A stretch of 63,554 nt of DNA, taken from Flavobacteriales bacterium. Lineage in GTDB: Bacteria; Bacteroidota; Bacteroidia; JANQJC01. Shown here in pieces: positions 52,825 to 62,222 of the stretch. Numbering within the stretch: the first letter of the stretch is position 1; every line of letters starts with the position of its first letter. Made by a program: the position numbers and the translations under genes. The stretch lies in assembly GCA_028281825.1 (NCBI GenBank), contig JANQJC010000015.1, positions 1 through 63,554 on the forward strand. The letters are read 5' to 3'. The notes beneath the pieces are model-generated. The model was not told the origin of the DNA, ran no database searches, and was given only the letters and a program-made list of their open reading frames with translations.

Positions 52825-53622
52825 CTATTTGTTAAAACCCTTTAACCGTATTTCAGTCAGTACTTTCTTGGTGTACTGAGGAAAATCAGCATCCATCATC
52901 CAATTATAATACGATGGCTCCCTTTCCAACACTTCTAATATTGGTTTACCTCGGTGTTTACCAAAGTTGAATACCTCCACACCCTCATCGTTCAATGAGA
53001 AACAGCCCGCAAAGTCAATATTCTTGTTTCGGGTAGTATACTCGTCCAAAAACTTCACATCATTATCCAGGTCATCATATCTCTGCAGTTGAGCCTTCAA
53101 TATCTCATAAGTTGCCACTGTATCGGCTTCAGCACTGTGGGCCTTATCCAGGTTTTTGTCGCAGTAAAATCTGTATGCCGCGCTCAAGGTCCTTTCCTCT
53201 TTCTTATGGAAAATATTCTGCACATCCACTATCTTCCTGCCCTTCATGTCAAACTCAACGCCCACTCTCAAAAACTCTTCCATTAACAGGGGTACATCAA
53301 AATTTCTGCAATTGTACCCTGCCAGGTCTGCGTCCTTTATAAAGTTCGCCACCTCATGAGCCAGTTCCTTAAACAATGGTTCATCTTTTACATCCTCGTC
53401 ATATATACCATGTATTGCAGATGAGTCAGCTGGTATTGGCATATCAGGATTAACCCGCTTAGTATAAAGTTTGGTACTCCCATCAGGAAAAGCCTTAAGG
53501 ATAGAAATCTCTACTATTCTGTCATTGGCTACATTCACGCCTGTTGTTTCAAGGTCAAAAAAAGCCAACGGGCGATTGAGTTTTAAATCACCTCCACTAA
53601 AAAAATCGAGTTGCTCTGTCAT
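52825..53622 (-). CDS. DEDDh 3'-5' exonuclease (DnaQ-like) with C-terminal DUF3820-like domain
   Basis: The protein has 265 residues. The DnaQ-type domain shows FFDLETTG (Asp23, Glu25), IHGIYDEDVKDEP, LAGYNCRNFDVPLL and the HSAEADTVATYEIL box with catalytic His and Asp. Residues of about 205-260 form a small extra domain with VFNFGKHRGKPILEVL and YYNWMMDADFP, like DUF3820 found attached to exonucleases. It overlaps the PD40 gene by four bases. A DNA or RNA trimming or repair role is expected. Confidence 0.93.
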   Translation of the reverse strand: MTEQLDFFSGGDLKLNRPLAFFDLETTGVNVANDRIVEISILKAFPDGSTKLYTKRVNPDMPIPADSSAIHGIYDEDVKDEPLFKELAHEVANFIKDADLAGYNCRNFDVPLLMEEFLRVGVEFDMKGRKIVDVQNIFHKKEERTLSAAYRFYCDKNLDKAHSAEADTVATYEILKAQLQRYDDLDNDVKFLDEYTTRNKNIDFAGCFSLNDEGVEVFNFGKHRGKPILEVLEREPSYYNWMMDADFPQYTKKVLTEIRLKGFNK

Positions 53623-55532
53623 TTGGGAATTTCCAAATCTTCATCATAAAGGATAACGTCACGGGTGATTACCCGCTGATATTCACTTTTATCCCATACA
53701 CCTAATACTTTGGTATAAGGATGATACCCTTCCACTTCAATAGTCAATTTATACTTACCAGGGTCTAAGGCCAATGTATAATTACCTGTCCTTCGATTAG
53801 GAACAAAAGTACCCACCATTTCTCCTGCCTCGTCAGTCACCGTTATGTTGACACTCAAATCAGGCCTGTCTGCCAATGATATGGTCTTGGGTTCAGGCTT
53901 TTTAAACCCGGCAACGGGCACCTTTTGCGAAGATATCCTCATAAACTTAAAAGAAGGATTGTCTTTGGGCACTGTACCCTTTCTATACTTGCCTACTTGT
54001 CCATCAACTTCTGCAATCACAGATAATAAATAGCTATAGCCATCTGGGATTTCTTCTTCCTCAGTTTTTACATATTTCCATGAAGGATCGTTATCAGGCA
54101 CATAAATATCCTTTGTGAATTTTTCCCTTTTTCCGCCTTTCTCGTATATCTCCCAGGTAATCGCATTTTTATCTGGAGCTTCAACCAATGTAATTTGGCC
54201 TACAACCGCTGATATCCGTTGCTCTACTTCATTAAAAACTACTTGGTATAAGTCCAAATCACCAAAACCTTCTGGCCTTAATGCTGACACATAACCATGT
54301 CTGCCGTTCTCACTCAATGAAAAGGTAAAGTTATCGTGGGTGGTATTCAGCGGATAACCTATGTTTTCTGGCCTCGACCATCTCTTTAACCTATCGTCCC
54401 ACCTTGAACGGAATACATCATATCCACCCATACTATTATGCCCCTTCGAAGCAAAATAAAGTATCTGCCCATCATGCGATATCTGTGGAAAGTCCTCATC
54501 ATACTGGGTATTGATGGTAGGACCAAGGTTCACAGGTTCAGTCCACTCACCATTGGGCAACTTGCGACAAACATAGATATCTGTACCTCCAAATCCTGGA
54601 AAAAGCACAGGTGTTCGCGCAAAGTACAAAGTCTGCCCATCGGGTGATAAGCTACCTGTAGTTTCAGCTTCCTCAGAGTTTATTGATGGCCCTAACGAGT
54701 ATGACTTTTGCCATGACATCCTATTCCTTTTCTTCTTAATTTCTGAAATCCAGATATCATCGTAGCCATCATAATTATCTATCGATACCAGAAGATAATC
54801 CCCATTTGCAGATAGTCCCGCCACTTCTTCTACCCATTCACTATTAATCAAAGCTCCCACACTTTTCGCTTTATCAAACTCTCCATCATCCACATCTGAA
54901 TAAAAGATATCCGCTGGCTTAAAACCGTCAAAATCCACATTACCACCTGTAGCCTGCTTTCTCTTCGTACTAAAGACAAGAAAATCTTCACTCGCAGGCA
55001 CTAATGGGTTATAATCAGGTTCATCGGAGTTTACACGTTTACCAAGATTCACAAATGTTACATCGAGTGGTACCTCCATGAACTTCTTGGCGCTATTGCA
55101 CATTTCTATCTGGCGAACTGCTCTTACTTTTTCTGCGTTGTCGTTAGTTTGCTGCTTATACCTACTAAAGCATTCAATGGCCTTATCCAGGCTATCACAA
55201 TAGTGATACGCCATTCCCAGCTCAAAAAGTGCCTCAGGCATAAACTTGGCTTTTTCAACCGTTTGCCTTAGATATGAAATAGCATAACACTTATCAATAT
55301 TGGTATTAAGGTAGCATACCCCGATTTTGTAGTTGTACTCGTCATTATCGGGTTTGTCCTTCAATAACTTAAGATACTCACGCATTGCATCTTTATAGTT
55401 CCCAAAGTCCATGAACTGCTTGGCAGCAGCGGCACCAGTAAGCGTTGGGTCAGGCTCTTGAGCGTATACCCCTATTACTGAAATTAATAGCCCTAGTATT
55501 AGGATTGACCTATACAAAAAACCTTTGTTCAT
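53619..55532 (-). CDS. Exported TPR / PD40 beta-propeller protein without OmpA domain
   Basis: The protein has 637 residues with a signal peptide ending YAQ. TPR-like helices (about 28-155) are followed by a WD40-like (PD40) propeller with the blade motifs DYNPLVPASEDFLVFSTKR, SLSPDGQTLYFAR, QISHDGQILYFASKGHNSMG and SLSENGRHGYVSA, then a beta-sandwich CRD-like part. It is a clear paralogue of the 762-residue protein at 59822, but stops where that protein has its peptidoglycan-binding OmpA domain. It may therefore be soluble in the periplasm or partner with an OmpA protein. It heads the operon with the exonuclease. Confidence 0.88.
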   Translation of the reverse strand: MNKGFLYRSILILGLLISVIGVYAQEPDPTLTGAAAAKQFMDFGNYKDAMREYLKLLKDKPDNDEYNYKIGVCYLNTNIDKCYAISYLRQTVEKAKFMPEALFELGMAYHYCDSLDKAIECFSRYKQQTNDNAEKVRAVRQIEMCNSAKKFMEVPLDVTFVNLGKRVNSDEPDYNPLVPASEDFLVFSTKRKQATGGNVDFDGFKPADIFYSDVDDGEFDKAKSVGALINSEWVEEVAGLSANGDYLLVSIDNYDGYDDIWISEIKKKRNRMSWQKSYSLGPSINSEEAETTGSLSPDGQTLYFARTPVLFPGFGGTDIYVCRKLPNGEWTEPVNLGPTINTQYDEDFPQISHDGQILYFASKGHNSMGGYDVFRSRWDDRLKRWSRPENIGYPLNTTHDNFTFSLSENGRHGYVSALRPEGFGDLDLYQVVFNEVEQRISAVVGQITLVEAPDKNAITWEIYEKGGKREKFTKDIYVPDNDPSWKYVKTEEEEIPDGYSYLLSVIAEVDGQVGKYRKGTVPKDNPSFKFMRISSQKVPVAGFKKPEPKTISLADRPDLSVNITVTDEAGEMVGTFVPNRRTGNYTLALDPGKYKLTIEVEGYHPYTKVLGVWDKSEYQRVITRDVILYDEDLEIPK

Positions 55533-55630
55533 AGTTCTAGTTGTCCCCCTTCACACTTACAAACATAAACAATTTGGCTTTTTGACCAACATCATTACAG
55601 CAAAGAAACTAAAAGATTAAAACCTATTGG

Positions 55631-58600
55631 TTATTCCTTCTCCTGAAAGCCTTGCACACCTAGCTTAAATAGCTCCTCGGTGATTGGAATATCACTGTTC
55701 TTAAAGTGGAATTGTCCTCCCCAATTCCAAACTTTTTTCTCGTATACCGTCACCTTTCCATTCTCATTGTATACAAACCTGAATAATGTGTACTCAGCAG
55801 CATCTACACGCTCTTCTGTTAAGCCTTCAGGGTATATTCTTGCCAATTGCGAAAGGAATGCTTCCCTTCTCTTAGCCTCATCAGCTTCTTGCTGGCTCAA
55901 CTGAGTCAATAATGCGTCAAACTTAGCCTGTCTCTCTTGAGCAGACAATAACTTTGCCAAAGAATCTGCTGCTGCCAACTCACGCTCTAGCAATCGCTCT
56001 GCCTCTGCTTGGCGCTCCTTTGGATAACTCTCTTCAGGCTTGGTAGTTGAGGCATCTTTGTATGCCTGAATCGCCACTTCATACAAACCACCATTAAAAG
56101 CATCATCACCTTTGGCTATATAGTTTTTGTAATCTTTCTCCCTGGCTGCAATCTGAGCCTCACGCTCTTTACGCTTGCGTTCTTCTTCTTCCGCTCTTGC
56201 AATCCTAATCATCTCGTTAACCTTCTCTATTTGTTCGCCAGGGTAGCTTTCTTCCGGTTTAACTTGCGCTGCCTTTTGATACAAATCTTTAGCTTTTTCT
56301 AAGAATTTATTCTTCAATGCACCATCGGCATCTGTTATCAAATCGCTGTATTGGGCATCACGACGTGCTATTTCAGTTAACCTGTCATCAACCTCTTTAA
56401 TTTTATTTTGATGGTAAGTTTCATCAGGCAATATTCGTCCAGCCTCCTGATATTTGTTTTTAGCTGTTAGATAGTCCGCACTGCTGTATAGCAAATCACC
56501 CTCATCTGTAAGCGCATCATACTGTCTTTTCTTCTCAGCCAATTCCGCAGCGGCTTTTTCTTCTCTAGCCTTTCTGGCATTTTCTTCAGCTATTAAGCCT
56601 TCAACTTCCGTTAATTTAGCTTTTGGAGTGCTTAGTTCAGGGTATAGGTCAGAAGCCTGGGTATATAAACTCTTCGCCTCCTGCAAATAACTATTCGCTA
56701 GTGCTACGTCAGCTTCTGACATTAGTTTATCAAACTGCTGCTTCTTAATTTCCTCTTTTCTGGCGGCGTCTGCAGCAGCTAATTCAGCCTCTCTCTTCTC
56801 TTTCACTAGCTTGCCAATCTCTTCAATTTTTGCCTTGGCTACGCTGTCATCGGGTTTGATATCAAGCGCTTGATTGTACAATTGCTTTGCCTCATCATAC
56901 TGTTCAAACTCCATAGCATGTTGAGCATTCGTCATCGTCTTATTATACTGTTTCTCTCGCTCAGCAGCTTTCGCCAATCTGGCTTCCTCGTCCGCTTTTG
57001 CTTTGGCTAATTTAGCAGCCTCATCTGCTTCAGCCTTAGCTAGCAGCCTATCCATTTCCTTTATCTTCTCCTTAGGGAACGACTCTTGGGGATAAATCAA
57101 AGATGCCTCAGCATAGAACACCTTCGCCTCCTCATACAACTGACTATCAGCAGCATCATTACCCAAGCTAATAAGCTCACTAAACTCTTCCCTCTTTGCT
57201 CTTTCTTTGGCATCTGCTTCCTCTTTTGCTTTGGCTTCAGCCAATATTTGCTCTGTAGACTTTTGGTCTGCACTAGCCACGGCAATTTGTTCCTCATACA
57301 CAGCAATCTCCTTTTTCTTCTCCTCGGTTTTTGCCGCGAGTATTTCTTCTTGTTGTTTCTGTATTTCTTGTCTTCTAGCTTCTTGCTGTTGTACTTCCTC
57401 AGCTCGCTTAGCCTCGTAAGCTTTTTGCAATTGCTCCAGTTCTACCCTATCCGCAGCAGCAAACAAAGATTCGTAATCTATACCAGCCGTGGTTGAACCA
57501 CCCTTAAACTGCTCGGTGTTTTTCATGTGCTGCTCATACATGGCAACTGCCCTTTCCTCAGGATATTCGGCATCGTCTGGGAAAGTCTTCATCAATGCTT
57601 TCACCGTAGCTTCAGCATCACCTCCACCTTTCTCAAATGCATTTCTTATGGCACTATATTTTTTTAGCTTTTGCTTTCCTTTTTCTGTATTGTGCACCTT
57701 TTCAGATACTGCACCTACTTCTTCGCGTTTCTTATCTAGAGATTCACGCTTACTTTCAAAAGACTTGTGTATTAACTCTTGTCTCTCAGCTTCTGCTTTT
57801 TCTTTTTCAAGTCTTGCATCTTCCAAAGCTTCTTTTTCGGCTTTCTCAGCGGCGGCAAATAGTGACTTATAATTTACAGAAGCGTATGTTCTTCCTGACT
57901 TGTTAAGCTCACTCTCTTTTGTGTACATATCAAAAAGAGCGTTTGCTTTTTCTTCCTTCATGGTTTCATCACCAGGAAAACTCCTTACCAAAGCTGCTAC
58001 GGCCGCAGACCTGTTATCCGCATTTTCCGCAATCGTTGATTTTTCAGCTACATACTTGTCATACAATTTCTCAGCGTTTTGCTCCCTATTGGGGTCACCC
58101 GGAGGCAATACTTTCTTTAACTCATCAACAATTTCGACTCTGGTAAAAGCTTGTTTAGAAGAAGTTCCACCCTGCGATGGTAAAGCGCGATCCTTCTCAT
58201 ACTGGGCATACATTGCTTCAGCTTTCTCATGTTTAAATTTGTCATTACTATCAAAGGTCCTTTCAAATGCGCTTATCAACCGCTCCTTGTCACCTGCATG
58301 CGACTGGATAGCATCTTCTATCTTCTTGATAGCCTCTTGCTCTTCTTTTTGCTTGCGATTTTCCATCTTAGCAACAAGCTCATCAAACTTGGCCGCTTGT
58401 TGCGCTTTCTCGTCTTCTCTCTTCTTTTCTTTTGCAACCAGTTCAGCTCTTTCCGCAGCATTAAAAAGCGACTTAAAATCCATATTGGCCTTAGTCTTTC
58501 CCGTTTGCCTCAAGCGTTCATATTCTTCATAAATTCCCACTGCCTTTTCTTCTCTGAAGTTGTCATCCTTAGGAAAAGTCTTGGCTATCTCGGCTACCGC

Positions 58601-59737
58601 AGTTCTTTTATCGCTTCCACCTCTGTCTATGGCAGACATCCACCCGTTAAAAGTCTCTTTTTCTTCTTTTTCTTTCCTAGCTTTTTCTTCAACAGCGGCC
58701 TTAGCCAATTTTTCCTTCATCTCAATCTGTTCCAGCTCTTTTTTCTTTTCCAGAGCTTCTTCCTCTAATCTTTTGGCTTCAAGCTTTTGCTGTCTTACTT
58801 TCTCTTGCTCGGCAGCTACTTTGGCCTCATATTCTTCTTTAGCATCTTTCTCTACCTTTTGAGCTACCTTAAATAGTGAGTTATAGTCAACTTCGGCTTT
58901 AGTCTTTCCGCGAGTAACCGTCTCAAGTACATACTCATCATACATGGCCATCGCCTTCTTTTCTCTCAAAGTGTCCTTTTCAGGAAATATCTCTGTAAAC
59001 TTTTGAATGACACGTTGCTTATCACCCTGCCCCATCTGGATGGCCTCTTGTATACGCGTTTCCATCATTTGGGCTTCGCTCTCAATCAACTCCTTAGCTT
59101 GCAATTGTTCTTCAGCTTTCTTTTCGGCAGCTATTCTTTGCAACTCCAATTGTTCCAGCCTTTCACGCTCCTGGCGCTCCCACTCATCTTGCTCTTCCTT
59201 AGAGTAGTCTAGCTCATAATCAAACTCGTGTTTCTTGGTATGGAAAAACACGTTAGCTACTGGCCCCAGGTATGCAAAACCATCATCTGGCACCATGTCA
59301 ACAATAAACGCAAACTCATGTTTCTTGTTGCCTTCCTCATACACATCAGTATCAAAAGTTACCTTCTTGCTTGAGAAGCCACCTTTAGCCACCTCAACCA
59401 TGTATCGGCTATACAAATCAAGCTCAAACTTAAATTCGCCTTTCTTATTTGATACACCTTTGGCCACCTCAACCCAACTATTGGTATGCATAGGGTCTTC
59501 ATAAAGCACAACTAACACCTCACGTAGGTCTTTTGCTTGCTCTTTGGTATGGCCTTGTAAAGTCAGCTTGTACTCAGAGATTTTTGGCTTTTCTTCCTCA
59601 TCTTTGGGTGGTTGCGCAAAGGCAATATTCACCGAAGCTACCATAACAATTGAAGCTACCATAACAATTATGGTTGCAAAAAACTGTCTCAGTAATTCAA
59701 CTCTGCCCTTCAAACTATTGATTGTAAAACTTTTCAC
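55631..59737 (-). CDS. Giant exported coiled-coil protein with two repeat families
   Basis: The protein has 1368 residues. A signal peptide (cleavage near AFA-Q41/42) contains an exact in-frame 18-base duplication (IVMVAS twice). A CRD-like beta domain (52-150) comes next. Then six copies (226-295, 366-435, 472-515, 533-565, 573-637, 695-767) of a module with consensus GDK..v...F...FP.dd...eEKA..mYe.Y, usually ending in a DYkSLFaAAe motif, joined by charged coiled coils. Six TPR-like units of about 52 residues follow (852-1252: YdEAKqLYnqA...kP.es..), and a conserved-looking C-terminus ends WNWGGQFHFKNSDIPIT. The first module family was not recognised. It lies between two TPR/PD40 genes. It may bridge envelope components. 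Confidence 0.85.
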   Translation of the reverse strand: MKSFTINSLKGRVELLRQFFATIIVMVASIVMVASVNIAFAQPPKDEEEKPKISEYKLTLQGHTKEQAKDLREVLVVLYEDPMHTNSWVEVAKGVSNKKGEFKFELDLYSRYMVEVAKGGFSSKKVTFDTDVYEEGNKKHEFAFIVDMVPDDGFAYLGPVANVFFHTKKHEFDYELDYSKEEQDEWERQERERLEQLELQRIAAEKKAEEQLQAKELIESEAQMMETRIQEAIQMGQGDKQRVIQKFTEIFPEKDTLREKKAMAMYDEYVLETVTRGKTKAEVDYNSLFKVAQKVEKDAKEEYEAKVAAEQEKVRQQKLEAKRLEEEALEKKKELEQIEMKEKLAKAAVEEKARKEKEEKETFNGWMSAIDRGGSDKRTAVAEIAKTFPKDDNFREEKAVGIYEEYERLRQTGKTKANMDFKSLFNAAERAELVAKEKKREDEKAQQAAKFDELVAKMENRKQKEEQEAIKKIEDAIQSHAGDKERLISAFERTFDSNDKFKHEKAEAMYAQYEKDRALPSQGGTSSKQAFTRVEIVDELKKVLPPGDPNREQNAEKLYDKYVAEKSTIAENADNRSAAVAALVRSFPGDETMKEEKANALFDMYTKESELNKSGRTYASVNYKSLFAAAEKAEKEALEDARLEKEKAEAERQELIHKSFESKRESLDKKREEVGAVSEKVHNTEKGKQKLKKYSAIRNAFEKGGGDAEATVKALMKTFPDDAEYPEERAVAMYEQHMKNTEQFKGGSTTAGIDYESLFAAADRVELEQLQKAYEAKRAEEVQQQEARRQEIQKQQEEILAAKTEEKKKEIAVYEEQIAVASADQKSTEQILAEAKAKEEADAKERAKREEFSELISLGNDAADSQLYEEAKVFYAEASLIYPQESFPKEKIKEMDRLLAKAEADEAAKLAKAKADEEARLAKAAEREKQYNKTMTNAQHAMEFEQYDEAKQLYNQALDIKPDDSVAKAKIEEIGKLVKEKREAELAAADAARKEEIKKQQFDKLMSEADVALANSYLQEAKSLYTQASDLYPELSTPKAKLTEVEGLIAEENARKAREEKAAAELAEKKRQYDALTDEGDLLYSSADYLTAKNKYQEAGRILPDETYHQNKIKEVDDRLTEIARRDAQYSDLITDADGALKNKFLEKAKDLYQKAAQVKPEESYPGEQIEKVNEMIRIARAEEEERKRKEREAQIAAREKDYKNYIAKGDDAFNGGLYEVAIQAYKDASTTKPEESYPKERQAEAERLLERELAAADSLAKLLSAQERQAKFDALLTQLSQQEADEAKRREAFLSQLARIYPEGLTEERVDAAEYTLFRFVYNENGKVTVYEKKVWNWGGQFHFKNSDIPITEELFKLGVQGFQEKE
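59634..59669. repeat. 18-base exact tandem duplication within a signal peptide
   Basis: Bases 59634-59651 are repeated exactly at 59652-59669. In the minus-strand gene they encode two IVMVAS blocks in the hydrophobic core of the signal peptide. The reading frame is kept. It looks like recent slippage. Confidence 0.85.
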
Positions 59738-59821
59738 TACCCAATCAACTTAATTAAACCCTAAGTTAAGATTTTTATCATTCTAATTCAATAAACGCAG
59801 CTTTAACAAAAAGCTACCAAA

Positions 59822-62110
59822 TTATCTATCCTCCGTAGTTAGGATAGTCTTGCCATCAACACTCAATATTCTTAATTCAATCCTTCTGTTCATCTGTCTT
59901 CCCTCAGGATTATCTGAACCATCAGGATTAATGTTATCTGCTATAGGCCTTGATTCGCCATAGCCCTTGGCCTGAACACGTTTCGACTTAATTCCACGTT
60001 TCTTCAACCAACTAACTACAGACTTAGCCCTGTTTCGTGATAACTGTAAGTTATAATCATCTGAACCTTTTGAATCTGTATGTCCGGATATCTCAACTAT
60101 CACTTCAGGGTTTTGATTCAAGAAGGTATAAAGTTTTGACAATTCCACTACAGACTCATCGCGAATGTCATACTTATCAAAGTCAAAGTAAATCCTCTCT
60201 AAAATTATCTTATCACCAATCTTAAACTTCTTGTTCGGGTCAGTCAAGTTCAATAGGTCAGGATTGTAGCCTAAGTCTTTATTCTTGTCAAACTCTTCCA
60301 ATTCTGCCTCCAGTGCTGCAATTTGTTCCAACAACTTCTCTTCGTCTGTTAAGTCAACATCCCCTTCTTCCTTCGGAAGTTCAGGTTGAGTCCAACCCCG
60401 GCTTTTCCTTCTTGCGTTGGGGTCAGGCCTCAATGTAAAGTCCTTCACTATTTCAGTCACGAATGACTTCTTATCATATATCTCTACCACTGCAGATGTA
60501 TCAAAAAACATTGGAGATTCTATATACACACAATACTCACCAGTAGGCAGTATTGAAATATAGTTACTCGTCCTCTTATTGGGCCTGTAATAACCTATCA
60601 ACTCATTGGTCTCGTTATCTGTGATAGTCATTGTGTAGTCATCAATCTCAGAATTTGGTGACAGCTTCAGAGTATCGGCAATGTTGGTAATAGAACCCCT
60701 CAATAAGGTAGTGGGAGCAGGAACTGAATTGAATGTAATCCTGTAGATATCTCTCTCACCAAACCCATCCGGCCTAAAGTAGGCTCCGTAACCATACCTA
60801 CCAGTTACTGAAAATGAAATATTATAGTCATCATCAACAGTATTAGCTGGATATCCAATATTTCTTGGTGTTGACCATGTCTCGGTCAACTCATCCCAAG
60901 TCGAAGTAAAAATATCAAAGCCACCCATACTTGTATGCCCTTCAGAGCAAAAGTAAAGGGTTTTCATATCTGCCATCAAGTGAGGGAAACTCTCATTATA
61001 TTCAGTGTTAATAGTTTCGCCTACATTTTTTGGCTTTCCCCACTTACCATTAGGTAATCTTCTTGCCATATAAATATCAGTACCGCCCCTGCCTCCAGGA
61101 GCTTCCCTTGATAAAAACAACAAACTGCCATCCACGGACATACTCGCAGCTACTTCTACATCATCACTATTAATGTTATCTCCTAACGATACATATTCAT
61201 CAAAAAAGCGCCCCTTTCTCGGAGATACGTATATATCATCATATCCATCAAAGTTGTCAATATAAATCAATAACTCTGTTCCGTCAGCGCTGATACCAAC
61301 ACACTCCTCAACCCACTCGGTATTTACTGATGAACCGATGTTTCGTGCTTCAATAAATTTCCCTCTTCTTTCCCGAGCCCTATAAACATCAGCTGTTTTA
61401 TATCCATCATAGTCCAATTGAAGCCCCAAACAATCAGGACGTTTGGTGGTAAAAACCAAAAACGACTCATCCTCAGGTATAAATGGGTTAAACTCAGGGT
61501 ATGGAGTGTTGACACTACTACCCAAGTTCTCAAAAGTCACATCTATTGGATATTTGGCCAACTCCTTGGCATTAAAGGCCATCTCAATACACCTGTCCCC
61601 TGGTATAATATTATCATCTTTGCCCCTCTTAAAATCTTTGTATTTATTATAAGCCACAATAGCATCGTCAAACCTATGGGCAAAGTGGTATGCCCTACCT
61701 AATTGATAAAGCGCTTCCTTGTCAAACTTCTCCTGACTGGTCACAAACTCCAGATATTCAATGGCCTTTGTCTTATCAATATTGGTTTCCAGATAGCAAC
61801 ACGCAATAAAGAAATTCATATCCGTATTCTGAGGGTCTTGCGGTAATAGCAAAAGAAACTCATTAAGCGCAGCCCTAAAGTCACCACCCCAATAAGAATC
61901 CATAGCCTTTTTCATATTAGGCTTGTACTCCTTCTCTTTTTTCTTCTTCTTTTTCTTCTTGCCGTCGTCAGTTTGCAGGCTATCCGGGATAAATTCTGAT
62001 TCATCCAGCTTCTTAATATCACCAGATTGAGCGAACACAAAACTTTCATTTGCCACTAAAAGCATAGTGACAACAATTGTGAAAATCGTTTGTATCCTAC
62101 GTTGGTTCAT
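59822..62110 (-). CDS. TPR / PD40 propeller / OmpA protein, PorE-like
   Basis: The protein has 762 residues, with a signal peptide ending VFAQ and a polylysine stretch at 51-61. TPR helices lie at about 63-170, a PD40 propeller at about 205-470 (CVGISADGTELLIYID, SMSVDGSLLFLSRE, HLMADMKTLYFCSEGHTSMG), a CRD-like sandwich at about 490-590, and a peptidoglycan-binding OmpA domain at about 645-755 (FDFDKYDIRDESVVELSKL, EISGHTDSKGSDDYNLQLS, NRAKSVVSWL, GEGRQMNRRIELR-like end). This order is that of PorE, a T9SS component linking the secreton to peptidoglycan. Orthology is not proven since such paralogues are numerous in Bacteroidota. Confidence 0.9.
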   Translation of the reverse strand: MNQRRIQTIFTIVVTMLLVANESFVFAQSGDIKKLDESEFIPDSLQTDDGKKKKKKKKEKEYKPNMKKAMDSYWGGDFRAALNEFLLLLPQDPQNTDMNFFIACCYLETNIDKTKAIEYLEFVTSQEKFDKEALYQLGRAYHFAHRFDDAIVAYNKYKDFKRGKDDNIIPGDRCIEMAFNAKELAKYPIDVTFENLGSSVNTPYPEFNPFIPEDESFLVFTTKRPDCLGLQLDYDGYKTADVYRARERRGKFIEARNIGSSVNTEWVEECVGISADGTELLIYIDNFDGYDDIYVSPRKGRFFDEYVSLGDNINSDDVEVAASMSVDGSLLFLSREAPGGRGGTDIYMARRLPNGKWGKPKNVGETINTEYNESFPHLMADMKTLYFCSEGHTSMGGFDIFTSTWDELTETWSTPRNIGYPANTVDDDYNISFSVTGRYGYGAYFRPDGFGERDIYRITFNSVPAPTTLLRGSITNIADTLKLSPNSEIDDYTMTITDNETNELIGYYRPNKRTSNYISILPTGEYCVYIESPMFFDTSAVVEIYDKKSFVTEIVKDFTLRPDPNARRKSRGWTQPELPKEEGDVDLTDEEKLLEQIAALEAELEEFDKNKDLGYNPDLLNLTDPNKKFKIGDKIILERIYFDFDKYDIRDESVVELSKLYTFLNQNPEVIVEISGHTDSKGSDDYNLQLSRNRAKSVVSWLKKRGIKSKRVQAKGYGESRPIADNINPDGSDNPEGRQMNRRIELRILSVDGKTILTTEDR

Positions 62111-62222
62111 AAACTTTTATGCCATCTGTTTCTTGCTAGCAATACATACAAATAGTTTCGGTATCAATTCTTTCACTAAGGTATTATTACTATTGATTCC
62201 TTTAAACTTTTTGTCTTCTTGT

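Noticed and set aside
57900-58532. 210-codon plus-strand ORF inside the giant repeat gene
   Set aside because: It is the antisense frame of a Glu/Lys/Ala-rich coiled coil, which yields long Ser/Phe/Leu ORFs by composition; the minus-strand gene has a signal peptide and repeats.
61930-61965. Lysine homopolymer-like tract, considered as a phase-variable repeat
   Set aside because: Codons are mixed (AAA/AAG), so there is no long mononucleotide run prone to slippage.
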